Assembly: GCA_963281255.1 (NCBI GenBank)
Contig: OY725492.1
Location: forward strand, 4,643,571-4,707,570
Source: Aphrocallistes beatrix
Lineage: Eukaryota > Porifera > Hexactinellida > Sceptrulophora > Aphrocallistidae
Length of the DNA: 64,000 nucleotides
Direction: 5' to 3'
Made by a program: the position numbers and the translations under genes. The notes beneath the pieces are model-generated. The model ran no database searches. It saw only the letters and a program-made list of their open reading frames with translations, and was not told where the DNA came from. Below, piece by piece: positions 12,241-24,325 of this stretch; position 1 is the first letter of the stretch; each line of letters opens with the position of its first letter.

Positions 12241-12500
12241 AGTTTCAACCTAAGTTGACTAATTCATGAATTATCAAAGAATTACTCAAAATTTGAAACT
12301 AAAATAATTAAAAAAATATTTGATAATTTCGCTTAGGGATTGAGCAATGTTAGAGGTATATAACATGAGCAACCTTTTAATCACTTTTGGGCATAGAATC
12401 TGCACTAATATTTGTGATTTTGAATAATTCATTAATTGAATAATTCATAATTAATTCTTCATCATATTTCAATGAATTAGTCAACTTAGGTTTCAACATA
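12241..12500. repeat. Inverted repeat, possible MITE
   Basis: About 26 bp near 12243-12267 (containing CCTAAGTTGACTAATTCAT) recur inverted near 12469-12494. The 79-residue frame covering 12377-12616 overlaps this repeat, has no recognisable domain and is not called a gene. The rest of 11829-12804 shows nothing I can assign. Confidence 0.45.
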
Positions 12501-12804
12501 ACTTGATAACCATCGCCACAAAATTGTGGCACATGACACAATTTACCATGGCAAAACTTCATATGGACTATAAATGCAAAATAAAATTCATCCATGGTCC
12601 ATATGGGGTTTACCATAGGAAATTATGTCGCATCCCATCAAATTGTGTCTTGTGAAATCGATTGAACCACAAGGTCAATTGAGTAAGCGAAACAAAATCT
12701 CACGATTCTACGCAACAGGACTAGCAAACCGTTTGAATTAAAAGCCAGATATTAAAGAGTCACAGAACCATCACTAAACAAAACTGTTACTAGATATGAC
12801 AATA

Positions 12805-15387
12805 CTAATTTGCATCTAAAATTAGTTCCACTGAAATTTTTAACATTATTGAGTCATCTTTAGAGTATTTTTCTTGTAATAGATCAGTATGAGAGATAAA
12901 TTTGTCTCTACCTACACCTATATTCTTCTCAGTTCTTGGTTTACTTAAGCCTTCAGGAAACATATCTAAATAACTTTCTGTAATTTCACCATTTCTTTCG
13001 TAAATATCTTTTGCATCAAGTTGGTTGATAAGTACCATAGAGCTTTTATATCTGATCGGCCATTTAAGAGTGCCATCGCATTCTCCTTTCAAAATAGAAA
13101 TAAATAAACCCACAACACTATCACCACAAACCCACTGAACCCATCCTTGAAACTTGTACAATCCTACATAGAACGGATCACTGTATGTGCATTCTTTTTG
13201 TGAGATTTTATTCTTCACTCCACTAATTTCCATTCAAGATTTCCTCTAGCTCCCAAGCTTGAGATCGTAGGAATTATCAAAGATTGGAATCTCTTTAAAT
13301 GATCAATCTTCTTAAATGTCAGTTTCAGATGTTTGTGCATGTGTTCTTTCTCTTCCTGTAACGATGATTGAAACTCTTCGTTCTTCTTTTCTAAATTAAC
13401 GATTTTTGTTTTCAACTCTTCATTTTTGTCGTCTAGTTTTACTGTTCTACCCTGAGATTTGAATCCATTACTTTTAAATTCTTCTTTCTCTTTCTGCAAC
13501 GTTATTACTTCACTTTGTACGTTAGTAATTGTTAGTTTCATATGTTTGTGCATATCTTCTTTCTCATGTTGTTCTAAGTTTCTTCTCTGAACTTTAACTT
13601 CACACCCGTATTGAGAATAAGGACACTCTGTTTCTTGTAGAGGACACTCCTGACTGAGATGAATAGATTTATCCTTCCTTTCAACTCGAAATTCTTCACT
13701 GCATTTATTCGGACATGGAATAAGGAACTCTTCACATACTTCTAGATGTCCATTCATGTCACATGCTTTCACACTAACACTACAGTATTCACACTTGACA
13801 GATCTCATGGGACAACATGTCCTGTGTGTCTCTACTTCCCTTCTCTCCACTCTACTCACTTCTCCTTTCTCATCTCTACATCCCAGAGGACACGCCACAG
13901 GAAATAACTCACACTCTTCTAGATGATGGAGTAGCTCACTCAGCTCATTTGTCCAATCACAGCCTTCCTTCTTCAATGGACAATAAACCTAAATATTTAT
14001 GTAGAAGAGATAAATTAAGTAATTCGAAGTGGATGAAAATTGGTATGTAGGTGTAAAATGATGAGTCTGCGATTAATTAAGTTTGAATATCTAGGTGAAA
14101 TTTCATCCCTGCAAGAATAGAAAATCTTTTCACATGTTTAGCTAATACATTTCGAGCCAGGGTTGGGTTTTGTCCGTCCAAAACAGGTTTTGGACAGGGC
14201 AGTGGACAAAACCTGGTTTTAACCGGTTAAAACCGGACAAAACTGGACAAAACCTAATTGAAACTGTAAATCATTGCATTGGGTACGAAACAGTTTAGAT
14301 GGAAAGAGAGCAAGGACAATGAATGGATTTTCTTGCTGACGCCTGTTTATTACCATAACTATATTTTGTATTCGATTTATCATGAGAAGACACGAACAAC
14401 ACTTGGACAAAACTTGGACAACACTTGGACAAAACTTGGACAAAACTTGGATATAACCTGGACAAAACTTGGACAAACTTGGACAAAACCTGGACAAAAC
14501 TTGGACATAACCTGGACAAAACCTGGGCAAAACCTGCACAAAAATTGGACAAAACTTGGACATAACCTGTGAGTTTGAAAATATAGTCTGAATCGTTTTG
14601 CTTTATCATTATAAGTTATAATGATAGGTTTTGTCCAAGTTTAGTCCAGGTTTTGTCCAAGTTTTGTCCAGGTTTTGTCCAAGTTTTGTCCAGTTTTGTC
14701 CAGTTTTGTCCAGTTTTGTCCAGTTTTGTCCACCCAAGAGGTTTTGGACAGGACGGTTTTAACCTGGTTAAAACCACTAGGTTTTGTCCAAGTGGACAAA
14801 ACCTGCCAACCCTGTTTTCGACACCTTTTGTGAACAGGTCAGGAAATATTTCTGAATTTGTTCAGATCTCTACTATATAAGTATAAAATCCAAATTCGGT
14901 GTAATTTTATTCAATTAAATTTCCAGGAGTGAGCAGACGGACGGACGTTTGACACCGATTATGACATAAAAAAAGCATTTTCAATGCTAGGAGCGGCACT
15001 AAAACTGTTGAAATTAATATTTAGCAGCGATAACCTAGTGGCTTGGGATTTTGCAGACACAAAGTCTTTGCAGCGAATAGCTATATTTAAACTCACTTGT
15101 TTCTCGTTGACTGTTTCACGATTCAATTGAGCTATTTCTTTGTCTACATCTTTCGGGATACAAAGAGAACAAGCTACTTTGTGTTTACCATCTTTATCAG
15201 TTAAGCATGCATCTCTCAACACTCCTCTGCAGTAGTTACAGAGTAGAAACCTCCCTTCTCCTTTTTCTGTCATCTCTTCCACTAACAACTCTGTTCTCCA
15301 TCCTCCGTAACTACCATCATCTCGTATCACATACACTAACTCGTTTATTTCTGAGTTAGGTTCTGGTACAGAGGTTTTCTCTGCCAT
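12805..15387 (-). pseudogene. TRAF-like unit 5: single-base frameshift at the start of the MATH domain; long intron
   Basis: Exon 1 is 15097-15387 (97 residues). The intron is 13989-15096, 1,108 bp, because a large fold-back element is inserted in it. Exon 2 is 12805-13988. The zinc fingers and coiled coil are open from 13988 to about 13230. There, a run of four T (plus strand) in the other copies is three T, so the frame is lost within LEWKISG. The remaining MATH sequence (12805-13233) is open in the other frame and ends ...ELILDAN. Only this one lesion is visible, so a sequencing error or a recent null allele is possible. Spliced product without the MATH domain would end at 13215. Confidence 0.7.
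14158..14814. mobile_element. Large fold-back element with internal tandem repeats, inside the unit 5 intron
   Basis: The ends are CAGGGTTGG and CCAACCCTG. The left part consists of repeated AACTTGGACAAA-type units and the right part of the same unit in reverse complement, so the whole can form a long imperfect hairpin. Single-strand spacing is roughly 10-11 bases per unit. Several open frames of poor complexity cross it on both strands, all encoded by the repeats. The end sequence resembles hAT-type MITEs, but I could not define a target duplication. Confidence 0.7.
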
Positions 15388-15509
15388 TATTCACTCGTCT
15401 AACAATTCAGAACAGGATTAGTTTGTCTAAACACTACAAAATTGAATATTAATTTCTCAATGAGTGACTATTTAAATAAAGTATATTGTATTGTTGTAAC
15501 ATAATATTC
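15388..15509 (-). promoter_or_regulatory. Conserved promoter block of TRAF-like unit 5 (TATA-like box 15469-15477)
   Basis: The box is 82 bp upstream of the ATG. The block remains intact although the gene carries a frameshift. Confidence 0.55.
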
Positions 15510-17253
15510 CTTTATAAATCTAGGAACTTATCAGTGGATATAACCACACGAGTGATTCGATAAATGTTAGAAGGAAATAATTTAATCTTTATCTAAGAGG
15601 TCACAACAACGTAGCCCATCTCATTTTCTTCGAGGGCTGGATCTATATAGGAGATGCTTTATGTCATGATCAGCATGCGACGTCTGCTCGCTGCTTGAAA
15701 TTCTATTGGACCAAATTGCACCAAATTTGGACCATATAATATTATATGATGGAGATTTGAATCTGGGTCCAAATTATGAAATATTTTCACACCTTTCGAC
15801 AAAAGTGTCAAAATGTATTATCCAATCAGGATCCAGAGATTTAACATTACAGTTGGTTTTGATTTTATTGATTAAACGAGATTATACAAGTAGTTAGAAT
15901 CACTCTCTAGCCTAATGTAAGGATTATTCATATTTTCACACCTTGCCTCAAAATGTAATAAGTGTGGTGACCAATAAAATTTCAGGGTTTATTATTACAG
16001 TTGGTTTTTATTAAATTGACCAATAGGGATTACACTTTACTCAATGCACAAAGTTAGAAACACATTCTAAACTTGAAATTTGACTGCCTGAAATGAAAAA
16101 AATTGTTGAAAACCCAATTAAGGATGTATATAATGCAAATTCCCCACGAATCACTTAATGGAGCTGCACTATAGGTCTGTCGACCAACATTTTTTAATTG
16201 TCAATTCATAACTAAACATTTAATATTATATACGACTTCAAACAATTTCATTCAAAAATCCTTACTATTAAAACTCGATTAATGTTTATTTATACACAAG
16301 CGCACTTCGCGTGCATCCGCTGCGCGGCTGGCGGACAAGTTGCGTCCACCGAAAGCGTCCTTTGGGCGCCAAGGCTCACATTGATTAAATATAGTGGCTA
16401 ACACCTCAAATATGTCTATCTTACTGTTATAATCGATGTCACTAAAAAAATGCTGATGAGTCGTTATTTATTTATGAGATAGTTATATGATATGTGAAGA
16501 ATATGAATAAACATATTCTATTAAAACAAGCATAATCAAAATTGATGACTCATCACTCTGTTATGACGTCATCATTACGCATCAAAAATTGAAAAAGTGA
16601 CAGATTGTGTGATTTTTCGAGCGATATCGATTATAACAGTAAGAAAGATGCATTTAGAGATGTTATCTCCTTTATAATTAATCAATGTGAGCTTAGGCGT
16701 CCAAAGGACGTCTCTGGCGGACAAGTATCACAGCCGCGCAGCGCAAGCAAGCGAATTGCGCTTGTGATATTTAATACGATATAATAAAATTTCATTAAAC
16801 CATCAACATAACCGAACGGATTAAGTCGGAATGGTTGGTCTGGTCCTCTTGGTCTTTCACATTTGAAACTCTAGCGGTCCCATGGACCCAGACCAAAAAT
16901 GGTTGAAATATTTGGAGTACTCATTATTCTGGGCTACTCGTAATAAATTAGATTATTTAAGAAAATATGTAGATACGTAGACAGTAGTCAGATGTACATA
17001 GGTAAATTTGTGGAGAGTTGGAAGCACTGCTTAGTTCAATTAAAATATTATTCGATCTACAAACAAACTGATACGACAGAACATAACCTCAGTAGTCAGT
17101 ATAAAATATTTAATTTTCAAGCAACACAATTATACCACTTCGAGTATTTCTGCTTAAAAGGAAAAGTAATGAGACTTATTTATTCAAATCAAAATAGAGT
17201 CTACAGAAACTAATCACTAAACACAACTGTTACTACAAGTAGGTACGAGAATA
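15510..17253. other. Gene-free spacer: segmental duplicate of 6264-7008 plus inserted elements
   Basis: No gene is supported. The outer parts match the spacer upstream of unit 2. The middle contains diverged repeat sequence (about 15700-16260) and a longer inverted-repeat element (16294-16768). AATAAA for unit 6 is at 17179-17184 on the minus strand, about 70 bp past its stop. Confidence 0.55.
16294..16768. mobile_element. Inverted-repeat element with Helitron-like GC-rich ends
   Basis: Both arms carry the CAAGCGC...GCTGCGCGGCT-type end pointing outward, followed inward by the CTCACATTGATTA and ACTGTTATAATCGAT blocks in opposite orientation. The structure looks like two element halves joined head to head. 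A single-arm relative starts at 36503. Confidence 0.55.
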
Positions 17254-18582
17254 TTACTTTGCATCCAAAATTAGTTTCACCGAAATTTGTAGCATTATTG
17301 AGTCATCTTTAGAGTAGTTCTCTTGTAATAGATCAGTATGGGAGATAAATTTGTCTCTACCTAAACCTCCATTCCTCTGAGCACTTGGTTTACTCAAGCG
17401 TTCAAGAAAATTCACTAAAAATTCTTCTGTAATTTCAACACTCTTTTCATGATTATTTTTAGCATCAAGTTGGTTGATAAGTACCAGAGAGCTTTTGTAT
17501 CTGATAGGCCATTTAAGAGTGTTATCCAATTCTCCTTTCATAACATAAAGAAATACACCCACATAATTATCATTACAAACCCACTGAACATATCCTTGAA
17601 ACTTGTACAATCCTACATAGAACGGTTCACTGTATGTGTTTTCTTTCTGTGAGATTTTATTTTTCACTCCACTAATTTTCCATTCAAGATTTCCTTTAGC
17701 TCCCAAGCTCGAGATAATAGGAATTACCAAAGATTGGAATTTCTTTAAATGATCAATCTCTTCAACTGTCAGTTTCAGATGTTTGTGCATATTTTCTTTC
17801 TCATGTTGTTCTAAGTTTCTTCTCTGAACTTTAACTTCACACCCGTATTGAGAATAAGGACACTCTGTTTCTTGTAGAGGACACTCCTGACTGAGATGAA
17901 TAGATTTGTTCTTCCTTTTCACTCGAAATTCTTCACTGCATTTATTCGGACATGAAATAGGGAATTCTTCACATACTTCTAGATGTCCATTCATGTCACA
18001 GGCTTTCACACTAACACTACAGTATTCACATTTGACTATTCTCATGGGACAACATGTCCTGTGTGTCTCTACTCCCCTTCTCTCCACTCTACTCACTTCT
18101 CCTTTCTCATCTCTACATCCCAGAGGACACGCCACAGGAAATAACTCACACTCTTCTAGATGATGGAGTAGCTCACTCAGCTCATTTGTCCAATCACAGC
18201 CTTTCTTCTTCAATGGACAATAAACCTAAATATTTATGTAGAAGAGTCAAATAAAATTAAGTTAAAATCCTGATTTTAAATTTAAACTCACTTGTTTCTC
18301 GTTGACTGTTTCACGATTCAATTGAGCTATTTGTTGGTTTACATCTTTCGGAATACAAAGAGAACAAGCGACTTTGTGTTTACCATCTTTCTCAAACAAA
18401 CACGCATCTCTTGACACTCCTCTGCAGTAGTTACAGAGTAGAAACTTCCCTTCTCCTTTCCCAGATATCTCTTCCACTAACAACTCTGTTCTCCATCTTC
18501 CGTAACTACCATCATCTCGTATCACATACACTAACTTGTTTATTTCTGAGTTAGGTTCTGGTACAGAGGTTTTCTCTGCCAT
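17254..18582 (-). CDS. TRAF-like protein, unit 6, 420 aa, without coiled coil
   Basis: Exon 1 is 18292-18582 (97 residues) and exon 2 is 17254-18225 (323 residues), with a 66-bp phase-0 intron (GTGAGT, AAATATTTAG). The RING-like cluster and TRAF zinc fingers match the other copies. Directly after the last finger (...NLEQHEKE) the sequence passes to the short HKHLKLTVEEIDHLKKFQ helix and then the MATH domain. About 70 residues of coiled coil present in units 3 and 4 are absent. The reading frame is intact to ...KLILDAK. Since TRAF trimers form through this coiled coil, this copy may be monomeric or trimerise weakly; that is inference. FYVGLYKF and LKWPI motifs are kept. Confidence 0.85.
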
Positions 18583-18703
18583 TATTCACTCGTCTAACAA
18601 TTCAGAACAGGATTAGTTTGTCTAAATTCTATAAAGCTGAATATTAATTACTCAATGAGTGACTATTTAAATCGAGTATATTGTATTGCCGTAACATAAT
18701 CCT
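18583..18703 (-). promoter_or_regulatory. Conserved promoter block of TRAF-like unit 6 (TATA-like box 18664-18672)
   Basis: Same block and 82-bp spacing as the other copies. Similarity ends near 18700. Confidence 0.55.
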
Positions 18704-19248
18704 TTTACCTTTTTAACTCAAAAGGTATTCATTATTTCAAATATATTACTGCTGAAGATGCGTACTTGGGAGTTTTTTGGGTATTTAATACCAAGTATTA
18801 ACATCCTTACAGGGTAAAAGTAGGACCAAGTAAAATGATTCTTTAACTATCTGCGCCTGAGGTGAAAGCCAAGACAATTCTGCGTCGATTCCCGTAAGAG
18901 AATCAAGATGGCTGAAATCTCGCTGAATTAGACTTCAAGAAAGGAATGGAGATTTAAAATTTTTCAAAAGGATCCCTCTGCAGATTGTTGCTGAAGATTT
19001 TCATACCCCAGGGCTTTGGGGGTTTTGGTGGAAATTAAGAAAGTTTAACAAGTTCATTGTCTGAAGTACGATTTTTTTGACATTTTTCAAATCACCAAAA
19101 GATAATCTTATTTTAATAGTTAAAGAATAGAGAAAACATTAATTGCTCTTGACGGTCAATTGACCGAAATTACTTAATATAATTGCATTTAATGCCAACA
19201 AATTGGTCATTTAAAAACACGATACGATTAAATTGTAACTAATTAATA

Positions 19249-19680
19249 CACCAACCCGACAAAAGTATTTGAACGCTTGATTCTTTTCCATACAAATAGT
19301 ACTAAATTGTATCTTTTCATGAAGGGCAATACGTTCAAATTCTAAGAGATATTAAAAGTATTATTTCAGATTCAAAATCTACACATTCGAATTAGTCATA
19401 GTTGATCATATCAGCCTGAGCCACTATAGGTAAATCATTGTCATTATGTAGTGGTCAAATGTGGCATAAGGTGGCACCGATTGATAACTACAAAAGGTTA
19501 GGAATTAATGATTAATTAGAAAATTTCAACTGTGACTGATCCGAATGCGTATTATTCGAATATGAAATCCGATCAGCTGTATCCCAACCGTTTAGAAGTA
19601 ATCCTCTTCATGAAAAGACACATTTAGTATAATTTACATATGAAATAATGACGTGTTCAAATACTTTTGTCCCCTTGGTG
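19249..19680. mobile_element. Tc1/mariner-type MITE, 432 bp
   Basis: The inverted ends share CACCAA...GACAAAAGTATTTGAAC and are flanked by TA on both sides (19247-19248 and 19681-19682), the target duplication of this superfamily. No transposase frame is present. The remainder of the spacer 18704-20146 is AT-rich and shows nothing else I can assign. Confidence 0.8.
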
Positions 19681-20146
19681 TAATAGGCACAGCCCTACCC
19701 AATGTATTTGTACTCCAATTTTTCATAAATACAGATATATTGATGGATCCATGATTATCATGTAATCACGAACAGCAACACTTAATTTGGCTCAAAATTA
19801 TGTCATTCTCAGTCTCACTGTCTTGCTAAATCTTCATTAACCAAAGTCTATTTGAGAAATTCAGTTCTACGAACTATGTTTTTTCCGAGTTTCAACTGTT
19901 AAACACTAAAATACGTACCACAGACACTGAACTTTGGATAAAGTATGGTTCTCAGAAAATAAAGCAAATCGATAATAGTTAAAAATAAGAAATAGTTCGA
20001 TATCAAAAGTAAGAACTTTAAAAACATAAAAAATATGTAGTAGATTAGTACTAGACAAGTTCATTCTACTCTAACGAATTATAGAAATAGTAAAAATTAC
20101 TAAACTAGATTATGAGCACATATTCTGACACTTTCTTCAGCTTATA

Positions 20147-22087
20147 TTATGATTCTAGATTTAGAATTAGCTCCACTGATATTTTGATTATAATTCTATC
20201 GCCAATAGAATATTTCACATGTAACAGATCAGCTAGTGAGATAAATCTAGTGTTAGTTATACCTTCATTTCCCCTAGCGCTTTTCGGTTTACTTAAGAAC
20301 TCAGGAAAATTCTTCAAATCTTCTTCTGTGGTTTCATTATAGATTTTGTAATTATCTCTACCATCGAGTTGGTTGACAAGTATCACCAAAAATTTGTATC
20401 TGATAGGCCATTTGAGTGAGTCATCCCATTCCCCTTTCAAAATGTGAAGAAATAAATCGACCAAATTTCTTCCTTGAGACCACGCGATTCGTCCTTGAAA
20501 CTTGTACAATCCTACATAGAATGGATCACTCCATACGTATTCATTTCTAGATATTTTATTCTTCAAATCGTGAATTCTCCATTCCAAGCTACCTATTGGT
20601 ATCACTCTTCTAAAAAGTTCATTCTCCTGCTCTAGTTGTAACATTTTACTCAACATACTATTTTTAAACCTCTCATTTTCTTTCTCTTGCTCTGGTAAAT
20701 TCATTTGCACATTTTCCACCATATTTTCCAATGCATTGGCAGTTTCTTTCTCTTTTTTCAATAACGATTGACATTTGAAAGCATTTGTCGCCAAAACGGC
20801 ATTCTCTTTACGTAACATTATAATCTTACATTCCATATTAGTAATTGTCAGCTTCATATGTTTGTGAATATATTCCTTCTCGTGTTGATCTAAGTCTCTT
20901 CTCAGAACTTTAACTCCACACCCGTATTGAGAATAAGGACACTCTGTTTCTTGTAGAGGACACTCCTGACTGAGATGAATAGATTTGTCCTTCTTTTTCA
21001 CTCGAAATTCTTCACTGCATTTATTCGGACATGGAATAGGGAACTCTTCACATACTTCTAGATGTCCATCCATGTCGCATGCTTTCACACTAACACTACA
21101 GTATTCACACTTGACAGTTCTCATGGGACAACATGTCCTGTGTGTCTCTACTCCCCTTCTCTCCACTCTACTCACTTCTCCTTTCTCATCTCTACATCCC
21201 AGAGGACACGCCACAGGAAATAACTCACACTCTTCTAGATGATGGAGTAGCTCACTCAGCTCATTTGTCCAATCACAGCCTTTCTTCTTCAATGGACAGT
21301 AAACCTAAATATTTGTGTAGAAGAGTAAAATACATTAAAATGGAACTATTATCTCTCAGTTAAATATATGCTATTCGTAATTTGAAAATGTCGGTCGATA
21401 GACCAATAGTGCAGCTCCAGTAAGCGATTATTTGGAACGTGAGATATGAATAACGTAATAGGTACTTCGGGAAATATCATTTCGAGAATTCAAAGTGTGA
21501 AATTTTAAATCGAATAGCGGACTATCCAAATTCTGATTTGAAATACAATGTTTCTAAAGAAATGAACATATGCAAAACTATAGACAGCTTACATACACAT
21601 ATAAATACATACAAGTACATAGTATACACGGACGGACAAAATATGCTGTCCATGCCATAAGGGCATCTCCTCACAGGAGCTTTACTAATAATGAGTTATT
21701 CGAAGAAAGCGAAGAACTCACAAAAGGCAATAAAGTGCTATTCAGGCTGGGACAAACGAAGCTCACTTGATAATATTATCTAAAAATTAAACTCACTTGT
21801 TTCTCGTTGACTGTTTCACGATTTAATTCAGCTATTTCCTTATCTACATCTTTTGGAACACAAAGAGAACAAGCAACTCCGTTTTTACCATCTTTCTCAA
21901 ACAAACACGCATCTCTAGATAATCCTCTGCAGTAGTTACAGAGTAGAAACCTCCCTTCTCCTTTTCCTGTTATTTCTTCCACTAACAACTCTGTTCTCCA
22001 TCCTCCGTAACTACCATCATCTCGTATCACATACACTAACTTGTTTATTTCTGAGTTAGGTTCTGGTACAGAGGTTTTCTCTGCCAT
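20147..22087 (-). CDS. TRAF-like protein, unit 7, 482 aa, divergent coiled coil and MATH domain
   Basis: Exon 1 is 21797-22087 (97 residues) and exon 2 is 20147-21304 (385 residues), phase 0. The intron (21305-21796, 492 bp) is longer than in most copies because repeat sequence has entered it. The RING-like cluster and zinc fingers are nearly identical to the other copies. From the last finger onward the sequence differs strongly: a distinct coiled coil with LRKENAVLATNAF and LEQENELFRRVIP segments, and a MATH domain with SLEWRIHDLKNK, ARGNEGITNTRF and an ...ELILNLES end. Unit 8 shares features with this type (ALEN/ALEI helices, FRKLIP), so units 7 and 8 form a second subfamily. The frame is intact. 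Confidence 0.85.
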
Positions 22088-22203
22088 TATTCACTCGTCT
22101 AACAATTCAGAACAGATTAGTTTGTCTAAACACTACAAAGCTGAATATTAATTACTCAATGAGTGACTATTTAAATATTTTATTGTATTGTTGTAACATA
22201 ATC
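22088..22203 (-). promoter_or_regulatory. Conserved promoter block of TRAF-like unit 7 (TATA-like box 22168-22176)
   Basis: The box lies 81 bp upstream of the ATG because one base is missing in the intervening block; otherwise it matches the other units. Confidence 0.55.
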
Positions 22204-22511
22204 TTTCATAGATAATTATATACTACAGACCATGGCTTACTTAAAAGCTGCATGGGAGAGACCTTAATATGTATTATTATCAAACACAAACGCAAACAAT
22301 ATATCAAGGTATGCAATTCAGCTGTCAAAAATTGATATGTCATCATGTGATTGCGCAATAGGCTCTTTTTAGAGCGAACATGCTGTTGTTCTAGCTCATT
22401 TGAAACATCGTTATCGAGATTTTAATGCTGCTTCATTGTTATAGAACAACAATAGGAATTGTCTTAATCCAAAAATCTGAAAAGCTATGGAAACAAAAAT
22501 TGAATGTTTAA

Positions 22512-22612
22512 TTGCAGAATGCCCAGCATTTTCATGGCTTCAGTGCCATATAAAATGGCTGGGAGACATCCGCGATATCGGGGACACTGTGTCCCCTCTG
22601 GGCATTCTACGG
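22512..22612. mobile_element. piggyBac-type MITE, 101 bp
   Basis: The inverted ends contain AGAATGCCCAG and CTGGGCATTCT, with the canonical TTAA duplication at 22508-22511 and 22613-22616. It has no coding capacity. A second possible transposon trace lies around 22700-23230 but has no clear ends. Confidence 0.75.
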
Positions 22613-23237
22613 TTAAGCCATAACTCAAATAGTATAGATCGTAGACACTAAGAAATTATACCATTCAATCTGAAAACTATTACTTCCTATATGATGATAA
22701 TAATAATACTGTTCACCTGTCTATTTTCAACATTTTCTGAGTTATCTAGGATCTTATCACGATCTATAGAGAAGTTGAAGTGTACATGTCTTTTTGTTGC
22801 CTAGTTGAATTTTAAATACTCATTTTTCATAGGCCCCCCAAGATTCATGGTCATCACTAGATTCTCTACTGACCACAGTCTCCAGTAGATATGTATATTA
22901 AATAATGACTACGTATAAGCTAAAATAAGATATTTTTCGGTTGGCTCCTAGTCAGCCATAGCGAGGAGGTCCCTACGTCAAAATACAACTAGCTACTCGT
23001 TGGTAGATCCCTAGGACCAGGACAGGAGGATCTAGCCTCAGTGGACCAATGACACATTGACTCATGGGGTACTGCCATTTGCATCTCTGATTCATAGCGA
23101 CACTTAATGATATTTCTTTATTAAATATTCGCTTATCCATCTGATCGAGCTTAGCATGAACACATGTATTAATTAAGAGTAAGGAATGTCCTGCAATGGA
23201 GTAAGAGGAGTACTAACAATAGCCTAATGTGAGAATT

Positions 23238-23683
23238 TACAGGGTGACACATAAGTTCTGTAACAAGCTTCATTAGGTATAAAATTTCTTATACTCAAAC
23301 GATCTTAGTTATTATGGTCCTTAGAGATTGTAATTCGAATATCTTTTCTCGTTTCTGATAATCAATTAAGTGGATTTATGAAATATTTATATGGCGAATG
23401 AAAGGTACCTGGTGCTAAATCGTCATGGGACATCGATTATTAAGACATTTTTTACAGAAGCAGTGGGCCCTGATTCACGATTTTCGCTGCGGACCAGGAC
23501 ACATTTTTTCCTCAAAACTCACCATACAAAACACATTTCTAAGTCATAGAATCGAAAAATCTCTTAAAATCATTAAAAATATTCGAATTACAATCTCTAA
23601 GGACCATAATAACTAAGATCGTTTGAGTATAAGAAATTTTATACCTAATGAAGTTTGTAACAGAACTTATGTGTCACCCTGTA
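23238..23683. mobile_element. Fold-back MITE with arms of about 100 bp
   Basis: The left arm (23238 to about 23345) and right arm (about 23579-23683) are near-perfect inverted copies beginning TACAGGGTGACACATAAGTT. The loop between them holds no gene; the 63-residue frame at 23425-23616 lies in loop and arm. Confidence 0.85.
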
Positions 23684-23969
23684 TATATATCTCTGGAAGT
23701 TGAGAATGATTACAAGTCATAAGATACAGCAAAAGGATAATATTAAAAAAATGTCGGTCGACAGACCGATAGTACAGCTCCAGGAAGTGACTCGGAAGAA
23801 CATGAAATGTAAATATCAGAATACATCGGGAAATATTCATATTATTACTTTCAAAAATCGGAATCTACATATTAAAATACCCTATTATAGCCGTTGAGAA
23901 CTCGCTTTTAAGTCAAAATACAATTTTTCGCTAAAGGTGTAAAAATATGTATATAAACTTATGTAGTAA

Positions 23970-24325
23970 CACTAGCTTCCAACAGTTGACATGGGGTTTT
24001 TAGGGGTGTAGATTTCGAATATCATATTTTCAGATCGATATAATCAATTATTTGTTTACAATAGATACTTAAAGTAAATAATTCTCAAAAATATGCTAGA
24101 AACTTGATTTCAACGGTTGACATGGGGTTTTCAGGGGTGTAGATTTCGAATATCATATTTTCAGATCGGTATGATAAATTATTTGTTTACTTTTGTTTAC
24201 AATGGATACATAAAGTAAACAAATGACAAAATTAGACTAGAAACTAGCTTCCAACAGTTGACATGGGGTTTTTAGGGGTGTAGATTTCGAATATCATATT
24301 TTCAGATCGGTATGATAAATTATTC
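23970..24325 (+). repeat. Three tandem copies of a 131-141 bp repeat
   Basis: The segment with AACAGTTGACATGGGG, TAGATTTCGAATATC and a following TTATTTGTTTAC block starts at about 23980, 24111 and 24252. Downstream (24376-24420) is a Helitron-like GC-rich end, and 24540-24570 holds a short TACA/TA microsatellite. The sequence from about 23754 to 24612 may be one larger element, since an AGCTCC/GGAGCT-type motif occurs near each end. The rest of 22204-24758 holds no gene. Confidence 0.7.

Noticed and set aside
12377..12616. 79-residue minus-strand frame
   Set aside because: No domain, overlaps an inverted repeat, AT-rich, and no copy elsewhere in the array.
14400..14760. Regularly spaced short repeats resembling a CRISPR array
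   Set aside because: Units are contiguous without unique spacers, appear in both orientations, and lie within a transposon in an animal genome.
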